Assembly: GCF_900176595.1 (NCBI RefSeq)
Contig: NZ_LT838813.1
Span: forward strand, 3,924,001 to 3,988,000
Reading direction: 5' to 3'
Origin: Aquiflexum balticum DSM 16537
GTDB lineage: Bacteria; Bacteroidota; Bacteroidia; Cytophagales; Cyclobacteriaceae
DNA: 64,000 nt
The notes under the pieces are model-generated. The model was not told the origin of the DNA. It did no database searches and saw only the letters and a list, made by a program, of their open reading frames with translations. Positions 9,612 through 19,300 of this stretch are shown in pieces (position 1 is the stretch's first letter; the number at the start of each line of letters is the position of its first letter). Both the position numbers and the translations under genes were made by a program.

Positions 9612-10304
9612 TTAGTGGTCATGCTCCAGTTCTAAAAATTTACCTTCCGGACCTACACCTTCTATGTGTACCAATTGTGCTCCGTAATGCCCTGCATGTG
9701 CCACAGCATACGCTGCGCTCAATAGCACAACTGCCACAATAGCCATTGCCCATCTTTTCGATTTGAAAATAAATAGATTGATCCCTTGTAACAGCAGGCC
9801 GATAAACCCAAGATTGATTGTCCAGTCAGCCCAGAAGTCGTGTTGTTCCAATACGAGCTTGGCATGTTCTGTTAGTCCGTGAGTATGCGGATGGAAGTTT
9901 CTGCCAGCTAAGTAGGCAGCTACAAAACCTACCAGCACCATAGCGAATGCTGTCCACGCCAATTCCCTTTTGATGAAAAAGATATTGACGACCGCCAGAA
10001 TGGCTCCCACAATCAGCAATACAATAGCGAAATGCACAATTAACGGATGGATTGTGGGAAAGTCCGCAAGATCAGCCGTGACCTTTTTTTCGTGGTGTGC
10101 ATCTTGTGGATGCGCATCATGGCTGTCTGCCTCGCTGGTATGGGTGTGGTCTTTATGCCCTTCCTCGGTGGAATGAGCATTCATCACGGTATCCGCTTGT
10201 TGGGCGGTACTGTCTTGTTTGCTTTTGTGGCCGTCATGAGCCGATACGGTTGCCGTAGCAAATAATACCAGTACAACTGCTTTTAGAGTATTTTTCATTG
10301 TCAT
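9612..10304 (-). CDS. DUF2231-like membrane protein with His-rich periplasmic segment
   Basis: A 230-aa protein with a signal peptide ending near VSAHDG, then a His/Asp-rich stretch to about residue 75 (HDGHKSK, HKDHTHTSEADSHDAH). The membrane domain starts with HPLIVHFAIVLLIVGAILAV, the characteristic HPxxVHF opening of DUF2231, and has four helices; the last tail is ELEHDH. A second Met codon at 10298 is an equally good start. Function unknown. The His tracts and position in the copper operon suggest metal capture at the periplasmic face (inference). Confidence 0.8.
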   Translation of the reverse strand: MTMKNTLKAVVLVLFATATVSAHDGHKSKQDSTAQQADTVMNAHSTEEGHKDHTHTSEADSHDAHPQDAHHEKKVTADLADFPTIHPLIVHFAIVLLIVGAILAVVNIFFIKRELAWTAFAMVLVGFVAAYLAGRNFHPHTHGLTEHAKLVLEQHDFWADWTINLGFIGLLLQGINLFIFKSKRWAMAIVAVVLLSAAYAVAHAGHYGAQLVHIEGVGPEGKFLELEHDH

Positions 10305-10317
10305 ATTATTTAGTTGG

Positions 10318-10782
10318 TTAATGATTGGTCTGTGGTTTTCTTGCTGATGAATGGGTTTGCCATATTTTCCATTGACCGTTTTCTTTTTTCAAAATGCTGG
10401 TGGCAACTCCTTTTCGCTCAATAACTGACTTGTCCTTGCTTAGCACAATGGTGTATTTGTAGGTTTCAGTAGCAAAGGCAAATGGCAAAGCGACTTCAAT
10501 GGCTACTTCATAGTCACTAAACTTGAAAGATTCGAAATGATGGAGCTCCGGGCCCAGGTGGTTGGCCAGATAGTCCTGATATCGGCCTTCAACTTTGCCT
10601 GATTCAATAACAATTGATTGCGATACAAATAAATTACCTGTGCCCGTTGTGTCGAGGCTTTCAATGGCCTGTTTGTATGATTCCAGGACTTGTTTTACCT
10701 TGTTAATTTCATCCGACTGTTGCGCTTGAGTCTTCACGGCCACTATGGCAGCAAGACCTAAAAAAAGCAGTTTCAATTTCAT
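10318..10782 (-). CDS. Exported NTF2-like (SnoaL/DUF4440 type) protein
   Basis: A 154-aa protein with a signal peptide (MKLKLLFLGLAAIVAVKTQAQ) and a single NTF2-like cone fold: helix VKQVLESYKQAIESLDTTG, then strands ending in the typical RKGVATSILKKENGQWKIWQTHSS. Such domains bind small ligands or act as hydrolases or isomerases; no catalytic residues can be assigned. It is 13 bp upstream of the DUF2231-like gene in the copper operon. Related exported DUF4440 proteins are common beside Bacteroidota copper oxidases, so a periplasmic accessory role is likely but unproven. Confidence 0.85.
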   Translation of the reverse strand: MKLKLLFLGLAAIVAVKTQAQQSDEINKVKQVLESYKQAIESLDTTGTGNLFVSQSIVIESGKVEGRYQDYLANHLGPELHHFESFKFSDYEVAIEVALPFAFATETYKYTIVLSKDKSVIERKGVATSILKKENGQWKIWQTHSSARKPQTNH

Positions 10783-10806
10783 GGATTTTGGGTTAAAGGA
10801 TTGTTT

Positions 10807-11244
10807 TTAGTTTTTCTTAAATGCGTTGTAATTAGCCTCTGATTCAAAGTAGGCAACTGCACCTTGTTGGTTAGTCACTACTATAAATGCTTCTGATTTA
10901 TCTACAGGATTACCACTATAGGGGTCAATCGCGATCCTTGCGCTTTCCAGGTTGTTAAGCTTATCCACGCACATTTCACAGCAACCATAATAGGTTTTGC
11001 CATTGACCGGTACCGGGATTTGGGCTACACCCATATAGGCGTCATTGACCATACATACCAGGCTTGGTTCAACTGGTCGCTCAATTTCATCCTGGATATA
11101 GCTGACAGAAGGCTTTAGCTGCTGATGGTTAATCCAATACACCAATGCTGTGGCTGTCACTAATAATGCCGCAATGGTCAGGTAGACATACACCAGATTC
11201 CGGGTAGATGTCTTAGGGTTGTCCTTGTTGGTTTTCTTCTTCAT
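10807..11244 (-). CDS. Membrane-anchored TRASH-like metal-binding protein
   Basis: I chose the ATG at 11244 (MKKKTNKDNPK); the open frame continues 51 bp upstream to 11295 without support. The 145-aa product has one N-terminal helix (LVYVYLTIAALLVTATALVYWI) and a periplasmic domain with CMVNDAYMG followed by GKTYYGCCEMCVDKL. This C-x(n)-CCxxC pattern resembles TRASH/YHS metal-sensing domains, which bind copper or similar ions through Cys. The C-terminal DPYSGNPVDKSEAFIV is also seen in YHS-like proteins. In context it is a periplasmic copper chaperone or sensor. Alternative: an NosL-like relay. Confidence 0.8.
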   Translation of the reverse strand: MKKKTNKDNPKTSTRNLVYVYLTIAALLVTATALVYWINHQQLKPSVSYIQDEIERPVEPSLVCMVNDAYMGVAQIPVPVNGKTYYGCCEMCVDKLNNLESARIAIDPYSGNPVDKSEAFIVVTNQQGAVAYFESEANYNAFKKN

Positions 11245-11336
11245 GACTTTTCTGTTTGGTGCCTGATGGAAGAGTGGCGGCAGGATTGTATGCATGACAA
11301 CCTACACAAGAGCCACTCTCCAACAGGGCTTTAATT

Positions 11337-11790
11337 TTACTTATCTTCCTCTTTTTTCATTTCCTGTTCCAAGAAGAAACAGTGAGCAGCACACGCATGT
11401 AGTTTATAGTTTTTGTGTACCGTGCCTTTCTTGTGACCTTCCAGATCCAGGATTTCACATTTATCACCCATCGTTTTGGTACTCAAAATGAAAACTCCAT
11501 CATTGTTGTAATAGCGGCCATCTTTTTTGGCTTTGCCCAGGGAATTTCCTTCAGCATCATACACTTTACCATTTTTGATAAAGCCCAGTTTTTGACCCTG
11601 ATTGTTAAAGACTATGTCTTCTTTACTGATGTACCCGAGTTTGGTGCCCCGGTCATCCGATACCTCGCCTTTTCCATTGATATGTATAAGGCGTTGCTCT
11701 GTCTTGCTACTTGGCTGTGCCAAGACCCCCATGTGCTACCAGCAGCATTCCTCCAAGGAATACGATGCTGAAAATGATGTTCTTTTTCAT
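11337..11790 (-). pseudogene. Exported protein of short Gly-turn repeats, frameshifted in a five-base homopolymer
   Basis: The downstream frame (from 11732) lacks a signal peptide, but the ATG at 11790 opens a perfect one, MKKNIIFSIVFLGGMLLVAHG, in a frame one base away. The two join if one base is removed from the five-base run at 11726-11730, giving the cleavage region AHGVLAQ. Total length, 454 nt, is 151 codons plus one. The mature part is built of degenerate repeats of about 17 residues (GTKLGYISKEDIVFNNQG, GQKLGFIKNGKVYDAEG, GNSLGKAKKDGRYYNNDG), then HACAAHCFF near the C-terminus. Function unrecognised. It lies in the copper operon. An assembly error in the homopolymer is as likely as real inactivation. 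Confidence 0.7.
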
Positions 11791-11866
11791 TTCTCATTGA
11801 TTTGTGCCTGGTGTAAGGATCGGGCTCAGCTTATCGTGAACCCAATCCCTTATGCCAGGACTTGTG

Positions 11867-12379
11867 TCAGTTAATTGTCTCTTTTACGCTTCCGCACTTC
11901 AGCATCTTGTCACCGAAGTAGGGGTTGCGGATATCCTTTTCATTGGAAAGCCAATAGCCTCCTGTGTTGCCGTTGGCCATGGGGCAGTATTCCAGATAGA
12001 GTTCTCCCATGCTGATATCAGCACCCTTCACCAAAGTGGCCATCTCATTGCTTAAGGCGGTGAAAGCCTTTCGCTGGTTTTCCAGTGAACCTGCCTGCGC
12101 AACTTTGGCCGCCTCTATATGGACTTTATCACTTCCTTTTACATTGTGAAGAGCTTTCACCAAAGATTCAGAAGCAGATTTTGCTTGCTGAAAATCAGAG
12201 GCCACCAAAGCATTCTTCAAATGAATGTAGTGCGTGTAGGAAGAACCCAATGCCTTGTCTTTAAACATTGGTTCCATCGTTTGACTGCTTGTTTGTGCAC
12301 CATGCGCTGCATGGTCGTGTTGTGCGTTTGCTCCCCAGCTTACTAAAGCCAGGCATAGCATGATCATTGTTTTTTTCAT
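11867..12379 (-). CDS. Exported DUF3347 protein
   Basis: A 170-aa periplasmic protein: signal peptide to about residue 19, a short His tract (QHDHAAHG), then a helical DUF3347 domain. It ends in the Cys/Met signature YCPMANGNTGGYWLS, then EIRNPYFG-like DIRNPYFGDKMLKCG. The same signature closes the CusB adaptor at 13107-14888, so the two carry a homologous C-terminal module; standalone and fused forms may bind copper at the same CPM...CG site. It lies between the tiny membrane peptide and the Gly-repeat protein in the operon. Confidence 0.9.
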   Translation of the reverse strand: MKKTMIMLCLALVSWGANAQHDHAAHGAQTSSQTMEPMFKDKALGSSYTHYIHLKNALVASDFQQAKSASESLVKALHNVKGSDKVHIEAAKVAQAGSLENQRKAFTALSNEMATLVKGADISMGELYLEYCPMANGNTGGYWLSNEKDIRNPYFGDKMLKCGSVKETIN

Positions 12380-12391
12380 TTTTCTATTTGT

Positions 12392-12523
12392 TTAAAGGTT
12401 AAATACTTGAATCAGGGCTAAACCAGTGACCAGAAGAATGACTATTCCTCAGGCAATCCGGCTGCCCCATTTTTTTATTGTTGAAGGAGCTTTTTCATCT
12501 CCTGTTTTACAGCAAGTTTTCAT
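12392..12523 (-). pseudogene. Tiny Cys-rich single-helix membrane peptide with an in-frame TGA at codon 25
   Basis: Too short for normal ORF calling. The ATG at 12523 overlaps the stop of the K+ channel gene (ATGA), so it would be translationally coupled. Reading gives MKTCCKTGDEKAPSTIKKWG then SRIA, a TGA at 12451-12449, and GIVILLVTGLALIQVFNL to a TAA at 12392. The frame remains protein-like on both sides of the TGA: a CC motif and basic stretch before, a hydrophobic helix after. A TGG (Trp) to TGA change would explain this. No selenocysteine signal is seen. Its place inside the operon suggests a small accessory subunit of the pump. Confidence 0.6.
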
Positions 12524-13071
12524 TGAATTGTATTTGATATTTTATGTTGAATCAACTTGATATTTGAAAGGCCAAAAATCACGAGCAGGAAACTTAGACC
12601 TACTTCCATCATGACTAGCAACTTGGCAGGAATAGAAAGAGGCACAATGTCCCCATATCCTAGGGAAGTGAAAGTGACAACACTCAGATAGAAGTAATCA
12701 AAGAGCCTTTTCCAAGAAGACATGTTGGTATTATCACTTATCCCTTTAAATGATTGCCTGTCAAACTCTGCCAAACAGGAGAAATCTGTTGCAAATGAGA
12801 AGCTCATTAAGACTACCAGTAATGCAAAAATCAAAAGCACCTCACTGATTCCAGCAAGGCGGTTCATCAAAGCCTGCATCTTTCGGAAGGTGAAGAAGGT
12901 GAAGAAAATGACCTTGCAAAGAGCCAGTACCGGAATAAGTATAATAATCGATCGGGTGCTGTGGTCGATGTACTTCATTAATAACACATAAACCAGGAAG
13001 ACTATACTAATAAACAGAATGGTTATGCTTGATTTATTTACCAATTGCCCGATGAACTTCAATAATTTCAT
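12520..13071 (-). CDS. Two-pore-helix-type potassium channel family protein
   Basis: A 183-aa membrane protein with about four hydrophobic segments. The pore helix and selectivity filter are clear: YLSVVTFTSLGYGDIVP, where TSLGYGD matches the K+ channel signature. The segment LLVMMEVGLSFLLVIFGLSNI is the final helix. No regulatory RCK domain follows. It is encoded between cusB (36 bp upstream) and the small peptide. An ion channel inside a copper operon is unusual; it may balance charge during metal efflux or stress, which is inference only. Confidence 0.9.
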   Translation of the reverse strand: MKLLKFIGQLVNKSSITILFISIVFLVYVLLMKYIDHSTRSIIILIPVLALCKVIFFTFFTFRKMQALMNRLAGISEVLLIFALLVVLMSFSFATDFSCLAEFDRQSFKGISDNTNMSSWKRLFDYFYLSVVTFTSLGYGDIVPLSIPAKLLVMMEVGLSFLLVIFGLSNIKLIQHKISNTIQ

Positions 13072-13106
13072 TGCTTCAAATTTTAACTTGGATTTATCCG
13101 TAATTT

Positions 13107-14888
13107 TTAGTGATTATGACCACCAGCTGCTTGCTTGGCAGGGCCTCCTTCCTCAAAAACTTTTTGGCCTTTGAGATAAGTCTTTTTTACCTCACCACAG
13201 GAGAGCATGGACTCACCAAAATATGGGTTTCGGATTTCTTCAGTTTCACTTAGCCAAAAAGCCCCTTTGTTGTCGAAAGCCATCGGGCAGAAATCTTTGA
13301 ACACTTTGTCTTTTTCCAGTCCGAAGGATTCGGTGACTTCCAGCATGTTTTCAGAGAGCATTGAGAAATGCTGCCTTAGGCCGACAAGGGTTTCTTCACC
13401 CTGCATCATTTTGGCTGCCTCAGCCAGCTGCTGCTTCAGCGCCATCCAATGATCATGGGTCTTGCCCTTCAGCCCGTCCATACTTACCTTGCCCAAGGCT
13501 AAGTCCAATTGGCTCAGGGCGGATTTTGTAGCCTTTGTATCATCCGCCACCAAGCCATCTTTGATTTTGAAGTATGCATCAGCCAAGGCTGTGATTTGTT
13601 GACGGAAAGACTGGGGAACTTCCATAGTTTTGGTTTTTGGTCGCATGAGCATGCTGTAGTTCCCTGAAAGCTGTGCGGCAGCATCAATGGAAAATACTCC
13701 ATTGGTTACTATTTCTTCTCCAGCTTCAAGGCCAGCTTCCACTAAGTACATTTCGCCCATACGGGAACCTATGGTGATTTCCCGCATTTCAAATGCTGGA
13801 AACTCTGAGTCCTGCACTTTTACATACACAATGGATCGTTTTCCTGACCAAAGCAAAGCTGTACGTGGTATGGCCAAAGATGATTGTCCTTTCCGAAGCG
13901 TAGTTTTTACCCGTGCATTGATGAACATCTCAGGCCGCAGTTCTCCACTTCTGTTATTAGCTTCTGCCCGAACGGAGGCTGCCCGGGTGCCGGGATTGAT
14001 GACCGGGTCTATGTAAGTGACCTTTGCTGTGAATGTTTGTCCGGGGATCCCGGCAGCCGTAAAGCTTACTTCATCACCAATTTTTACAAATGGCAGATCG
14101 GATTCGTACGCATCGATCATGATCCACACCCTGCTCAAATCCACAACATCAAACAGTATGGATCCGGTGTTTACATAATCGCCTACTGCAATGTTTCGCT
14201 GGGTTACGATCCCGCTTTTATCTGAAAGCACATCAAACTGATCCCTAACTTTTCCTGTTTTTTCTATCTCATCGATTTGGTTTTCATTGAGTTTCCACAA
14301 CCTTAACTTTTCACGTGCAGCAGTGTAGAGCTGGGGGTAGGTCTCTTTAGTGGAGGCAGCTTCCAATAATTCCTTTTGGGCTGTAACCAACTCAGGCGAA
14401 TAAATGGTGGCCAATCGTTCCCCGGTTCTTACGACCTGCCCTGTGAAGTTTACAAAGAGCTGCTCTATTCGCCCGGGAAATTTTGCCGTAACGGAAGCCA
14501 ACTGGCGTTCATCGGCCTTCACTTTGCCTGTGAGGAAAAGTTCCCCCTCTGGGGAAACTCCCGTCACCCTTGAGGTATGGATATTGGCCATAGCCACTGC
14601 TTGGGGGGTCATTTCATGTATCATCGGATTGGCATCTGCTGCCGATCTTTTGGATGATGCCGGTATCAGGTCCATTCCGCAAATCGGACAGCTCCCCGGT
14701 TCCGAGAGCCTGATTTGTGGGTGCATGGAACATGTCCATATCTGGCCGTCTTCCGACAGCTCGTGCTGATGAAATTCTTCATCTTGGTGGTCTGAAGATG
14801 GTTTTATCCACCATCCCATCAGTCCTCCCAGCACTACTGCCATTAGTATGATAAGGAGGACTTTTTTGTTTTTAAATATTTCTTTCAT
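13107..14888 (-). CDS. cusB: CusB-type periplasmic adaptor with heavy-metal-binding domain and C-terminal DUF3347 domain
   Basis: Membrane-fusion subunit linking the CusA pump to the CusC outer-membrane channel. The start at 14888 (MKEIFKNKKVLLIILMAV) was chosen because a helix follows at once; an open 51 bp extension exists. Order: N-terminal anchor; heavy-metal-binding domain WTCSMHPQIRLSEPG then CPICGMDLIP (about residues 50-77); HlyD-type barrel-sandwich and beta-barrel (GRIEQLFVNFTGQVVRTGE, SPELVTAQKELLEAA); then a C-terminal DUF3347 module with DFCPMAFDNKGAFWLS and NPYFGESMLSCG. It ends in GGHNH. The 593-aa product is longer than simple adaptors because of the two metal modules. It starts 19 bp after cusC. 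Confidence 0.95.
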   Translation of the reverse strand: MKEIFKNKKVLLIILMAVVLGGLMGWWIKPSSDHQDEEFHQHELSEDGQIWTCSMHPQIRLSEPGSCPICGMDLIPASSKRSAADANPMIHEMTPQAVAMANIHTSRVTGVSPEGELFLTGKVKADERQLASVTAKFPGRIEQLFVNFTGQVVRTGERLATIYSPELVTAQKELLEAASTKETYPQLYTAAREKLRLWKLNENQIDEIEKTGKVRDQFDVLSDKSGIVTQRNIAVGDYVNTGSILFDVVDLSRVWIMIDAYESDLPFVKIGDEVSFTAAGIPGQTFTAKVTYIDPVINPGTRAASVRAEANNRSGELRPEMFINARVKTTLRKGQSSLAIPRTALLWSGKRSIVYVKVQDSEFPAFEMREITIGSRMGEMYLVEAGLEAGEEIVTNGVFSIDAAAQLSGNYSMLMRPKTKTMEVPQSFRQQITALADAYFKIKDGLVADDTKATKSALSQLDLALGKVSMDGLKGKTHDHWMALKQQLAEAAKMMQGEETLVGLRQHFSMLSENMLEVTESFGLEKDKVFKDFCPMAFDNKGAFWLSETEEIRNPYFGESMLSCGEVKKTYLKGQKVFEEGGPAKQAAGGHNH

Positions 14889-14907
14889 TGTCTTAAATGT
14901 TAAAATG

Positions 14908-16323
14908 TCAGTTGAGATTGGAGGCAGCCAGGTTTTCAAGCACTGCCAGCGTAGTATATTGATCTACAATTGCAGTGATCCATCGGAGTTGATAGTCGAG
15001 CAACTGTTGTTGTACCCTAAGGACTTCTTCAAATTCCCTTCCCTCTGTCGAATATGAAATCATCAGGAGATTTAAGGTTTGTCTGGCCAAGTCGGTCTGT
15101 TCCCTGTATAAGCGTACCCTTCTTTGGGCGTCATCCAAGGTGCGCATGGCACTAGCCCATTCTGTAGAAAGCTGGTTGACCGTATTTTCCCTTCTTTGCT
15201 GCACAGCGGTTTGCCTCAACTCTGCTTCTTTTTGCAGGGCATTGTATTTTTTTCTATAAATTGGGATGGATAAGCGTACCATTGGCATCACCATATCATC
15301 ACCGCCCATGGGCGTTCCGTTTTCGGTTCGTGGGCTAAAAGGCATGTAGGTAACTCCAGCCCCCAGCATGGGCCTTCCTTCAAGTTTGGCCATTCTTTTT
15401 TGTGCTTCATAAGCCTCCTCTTCCGCATCCAGCATCTTCAGCATGGGATTGTTTTGGGTAATGCTGTCCAATAGTGCCAACCGCGCTATGTTTAAGGGAA
15501 AGTCATCCAATGTGTCAGATATGGTCACTTTATCATTGATGTCCCGATTGAGCAGCTGGTTGAATTCAGCCTGCAAGGGAAATCTGGAATCCAATAGCAA
15601 TGCCAGCGTGTTTTCCAATTCTTTGATTTCCATCCTTACTCTAAGCACATCGCTCATTCCTGATCCGCCACCCCCCATTGAGGGAGAAGTGGAAGATGTA
15701 CTCCTGCCTGCTGTAGATGCGCCTTTTGCACCAGGATTCGTACCACTGCCCATATTGCCCATTCCACCGGAAGATGATGATCCGGATTCTTCCTTCATTG
15801 ATGCATTCCTTTGCATACCTCCTGAACCGGAACTTGTACCGGCACTTTGAAAACGTATCAATGCCAACCTTTCATATTGGTTCAGGATATCCAGGTTCTC
15901 CTGAACAATCCTGATTTCTTCTTCAAGCTCGTAAAGCCGGTACCAGGTGTTTTTTACTTGAAAAACCAGTCGATTTTGGACATCCTGGAATAATTCAAAC
16001 CGGGCGAGGGCCATTTTACTGGCCTCATCTTTTCTGGCACCCAGGGTGCCAAACCAGGGGAACATTTGCATCAATTGGAGCTGTGCCCTTTGGTTTCCCA
16101 TGGGGAACTCCATTGGCCTCAGGAAAAAGCCCATATCCAGTTCAGGATCGGGTAAAGAGCCTACCTGTGGCACACGCTCCAGGGCTGCGCTATAATCATT
16201 GAAGTAGGCTTTCAGCTCAGGATTATTCTCTGCGGCAATCCGAAGGTATTCTTCCAGACTTTGTGAAAGTCCGGGAACCTGTACCCCCAGACAGAAAAGC
16301 GCTATTATTACTAATTTTCTCAT
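14908..16323 (-). CDS. cusC: CusC-type outer-membrane efflux protein (TolC family) with a Gly/Ser/Met linker
   Basis: Outer-membrane channel of the Cus system. The ATG at 16323 gives the signal peptide MRKLVIIALFCLGVQVPGLSQ; a longer open frame to 16407 overlaps cusA and is rejected. Long amphipathic helices are visible (DVQNRLVFQVKNTWYRLYEL, RRENTVNQLSTEWASAMRTL), as expected for the periplasmic barrel. Near the middle (about residues 165-225) is a low-complexity stretch rich in Gly, Ser, Met and Thr (SSGGMGNMGSG, SPSMGGGGSGM). This insertion is not usual in TolC proteins and may bind copper through Met. It starts 10 bp after the cusA stop. Confidence 0.93.
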   Translation of the reverse strand: MRKLVIIALFCLGVQVPGLSQSLEEYLRIAAENNPELKAYFNDYSAALERVPQVGSLPDPELDMGFFLRPMEFPMGNQRAQLQLMQMFPWFGTLGARKDEASKMALARFELFQDVQNRLVFQVKNTWYRLYELEEEIRIVQENLDILNQYERLALIRFQSAGTSSGSGGMQRNASMKEESGSSSSGGMGNMGSGTNPGAKGASTAGRSTSSTSPSMGGGGSGMSDVLRVRMEIKELENTLALLLDSRFPLQAEFNQLLNRDINDKVTISDTLDDFPLNIARLALLDSITQNNPMLKMLDAEEEAYEAQKRMAKLEGRPMLGAGVTYMPFSPRTENGTPMGGDDMVMPMVRLSIPIYRKKYNALQKEAELRQTAVQQRRENTVNQLSTEWASAMRTLDDAQRRVRLYREQTDLARQTLNLLMISYSTEGREFEEVLRVQQQLLDYQLRWITAIVDQYTTLAVLENLAASNLN

Positions 16324-16333
16324 GTCTTCTTTT

Positions 16334-19300
16334 TTATGATTCCGAAAATACTTCAGGATTGTTTTCCACTCTTCTTTCCCCCCACCAACTATACAAAACA
16401 GGTACAATCAAAAGGGTGATTAAGGCAACCACCATTCCCCCGAACGATGGTATCGCCATGGGAATCATGATATCTGAACCCCTGCCTGAAGAAGTGAGTA
16501 CAGGTAGCAGCGCCAGCAGGGTTGTGGCAGTGGTCATCAGACATGGCCTTACCCTTTTCATACCCGCCTCCAAAACTGCTTTTCGTACCTCTTTGATATT
16601 TTTCGGGCTGTGCTTTTCAAAGCTTTGTGTGAGGTAGGTGGCCACCACCACACCATCATCAGTGGCAATCCCGAACAAGGCAATAAAGCCAACCCAGACC
16701 GCCACACTCAGGTTGTAGGTTTTCATTTGGAACAATTCCCGCATATTGGTACCAAAGACTGAAAAGTCGAAAAACCAGCCCTGCCCGTAGAGCCAGAGCA
16801 TCATGAAACCTCCTGCAAAGGCCATTGCGATGGCAGTGAAAACCATCATACTGGTAGCCACAGATTTAAATTGGAAGTACAGGATGAGGAAAATGGCTAT
16901 CAAACACAGGGGGACTACAATGGCCAGACGTTTTTCTGCGCGGATTTGGTTTTCATAACTGCCCGAAAAAACGTATCGTACCCCGGCCGGAACTGTCAAT
17001 TCTCCCGAATCTATTTTTTCCTTAAGATACCGCTGGGCATCCTCCACTACCGTCACCTCTGCAAATCCCGCTTTTTTGTCCAACAGCACGTACCCAACCA
17101 GAAAACTGTTTTCCCCACGGATCATTTCAGGGCCTGGACGGTAAGTAATATTGGCCAATTGCCCCAGTGGAATGTATGATCCTGTGGGGGTTGGTACCTG
17201 CATGGTTTCTATGGAAGAAGGATCATCCCTCCATTCCCGGGCATATCGTACCCTGATAGGGAAACGCTCCCTTCCTTCAACGGTGGTGCTGATTTGCATA
17301 CCGCCAATGGCTGTTTCCACATAGTCCTGAACGTCACGGATACTCAGGCCATACCTGGCAATCTGTATGCGGTCGATATCAATTTCCAAATAGGGTTTCC
17401 CTACAATTCGATCCGCAAAGACAGCCTCCGTCTTAACAGAAGGGACTTCTTTCAGGTATTTTTCCAGTTGAAGTCCAAATCCTTCTATGGTTGCGAGATC
17501 TGGCCCATAGACTTTTATACCCATTGGCGCCCGCATTCCGGTTTGCAACATGACCAACCTGGTTTCAATCGGCTGCAGCTTTGGAGATGAAGTTACTCCC
17601 GGAATATTGACCACCCCCATAATTTCGCTCCATATATCATCCGGGGTTTTAATATGGTCACGCCATTGACGGAAATACTCTCCATCGGAATCAGGAATGA
17701 GCAGCCCGACATCTATTTGCTCCGGAGACATGGTTTCATGGTTGTATACCTCTCCGTTCTTCAGTTCAAAATGCCCATCTCTATTAACTTTAAAGCGAAG
17801 TTTAGTCCCATTGATATCAGAAACATATTCACTTTTATAGCTGATGGTGTTTTCAAACATGGAGATTGGGGCCGGATCAATTGCCGTTTCTGCACGACCT
17901 GCCTTACCTACTACCATCTCTACTTCGGGAATAGCGGTTACCAGCATATCCAGTTTTTGCAAAACTTCCCGGTTTTCTTCCACACCTGCATGAGGCATTG
18001 ATGTGGGCATCAACAGGAAGGTGCCTTCATCGAGTGAAGGCATAAATTCCTTGCCCATTGAAGGGAAAGCTTTTGCCATCGCTGACCAGCCAGAACTTTC
18101 TCTTATATCCCAGCCCATTTTTTCTGTTGCTTTTGGAATGATGCCAAATACTTTATCGAAACCCATCCATATATTGGCTCCAATTAAAAGAATGATGGCG
18201 GGAAGTGTAAAAAACAGTGCTTTATGATCAAGGCACCACATCAGTATTCGGGGATATAGGCGGATGAACAAGGCAAAGCCCCCCAGCACCACTGCAATAA
18301 TGGTTGCAATAAATAGGAAATTGACTAGCAAACTATTGGAAACACCTAATGGAACCCATTCGACAGTCAGTAGCCAGGCAACCATGGCTACCGTAAAACC
18401 GACAAGCATCAGGTTCCGGTGTTTTCCGAATTTTTCCGGAAAATGGTGTAATAATACATTGATTACCCCAAAACCAAAGAGTACCCATCCTGCCCAGTTC
18501 CAAACCGTAAATGCTACAATAGGGCCTGTTATTATCAAAAGGTAATTGAAATATTGCCCAAATCGTCCTTTACCTTTTTTCATAGAGAAAATCCAATGGG
18601 CAAAAGCGGGCATAATGATGAGCGTAAAAATCAGAGCCGATACCAATGCAAAAGTCTTTGTGTAGGCCAATGGTCCGAAAAGTTTTCCCTCTGCTGCCTG
18701 AAGTGTAAAGACAGGTAAAAAACTGACAATGGTAGTGCTTACTGCTGTCAGGATGGCGGAAGCCACCTCTGTTGTAGCGTCATAGACAGTTTTCAGTTTG
18801 GATTGGCCATCAGGAGCCTCATCCATGTGACGGAGTATATTTTCATTGAGGATAATGCCCAGGTCAACCATAGTACCTATGGCAATGGCGATACCCGACA
18901 AGGCCACAATGTTGGCATCTACCCCAACGTATTTCATGAAAATGAAGCACATCAACACCGCCAGAGGCAACAAAGCGGAAATGAGAATAGAGGCCCTCAG
19001 GTTATACAACATCACAATAATGACGATGATCGTAATGAGTATCTGTAAGCTTATTGCCTCGCTAAGTGTACCCAGGGTTTCGTAAATCAAGCCGGAACGG
19101 TCATAAAAGGGAACAATAGTAACCTTTGATACCGTACCGTCTTCCAGGGTTTTAGTGGGCAAACCCACGGCTATCTTTTCAATTTCTTCCTTTAAACTAT
19201 TAATGATTTTAAGCGGATTGTCACCATATCGGGCGATTACCACTCCACCAATAGCTTCGGCACCTGATTTGTCTAGTAAGCCGCTCATATTCCGTGGTTG

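Noticed and set aside
12449-12451. Selenocysteine at the TGA of the tiny peptide
   Set aside because: No SECIS-like hairpin is evident and the position suits Trp in a membrane-entry context.
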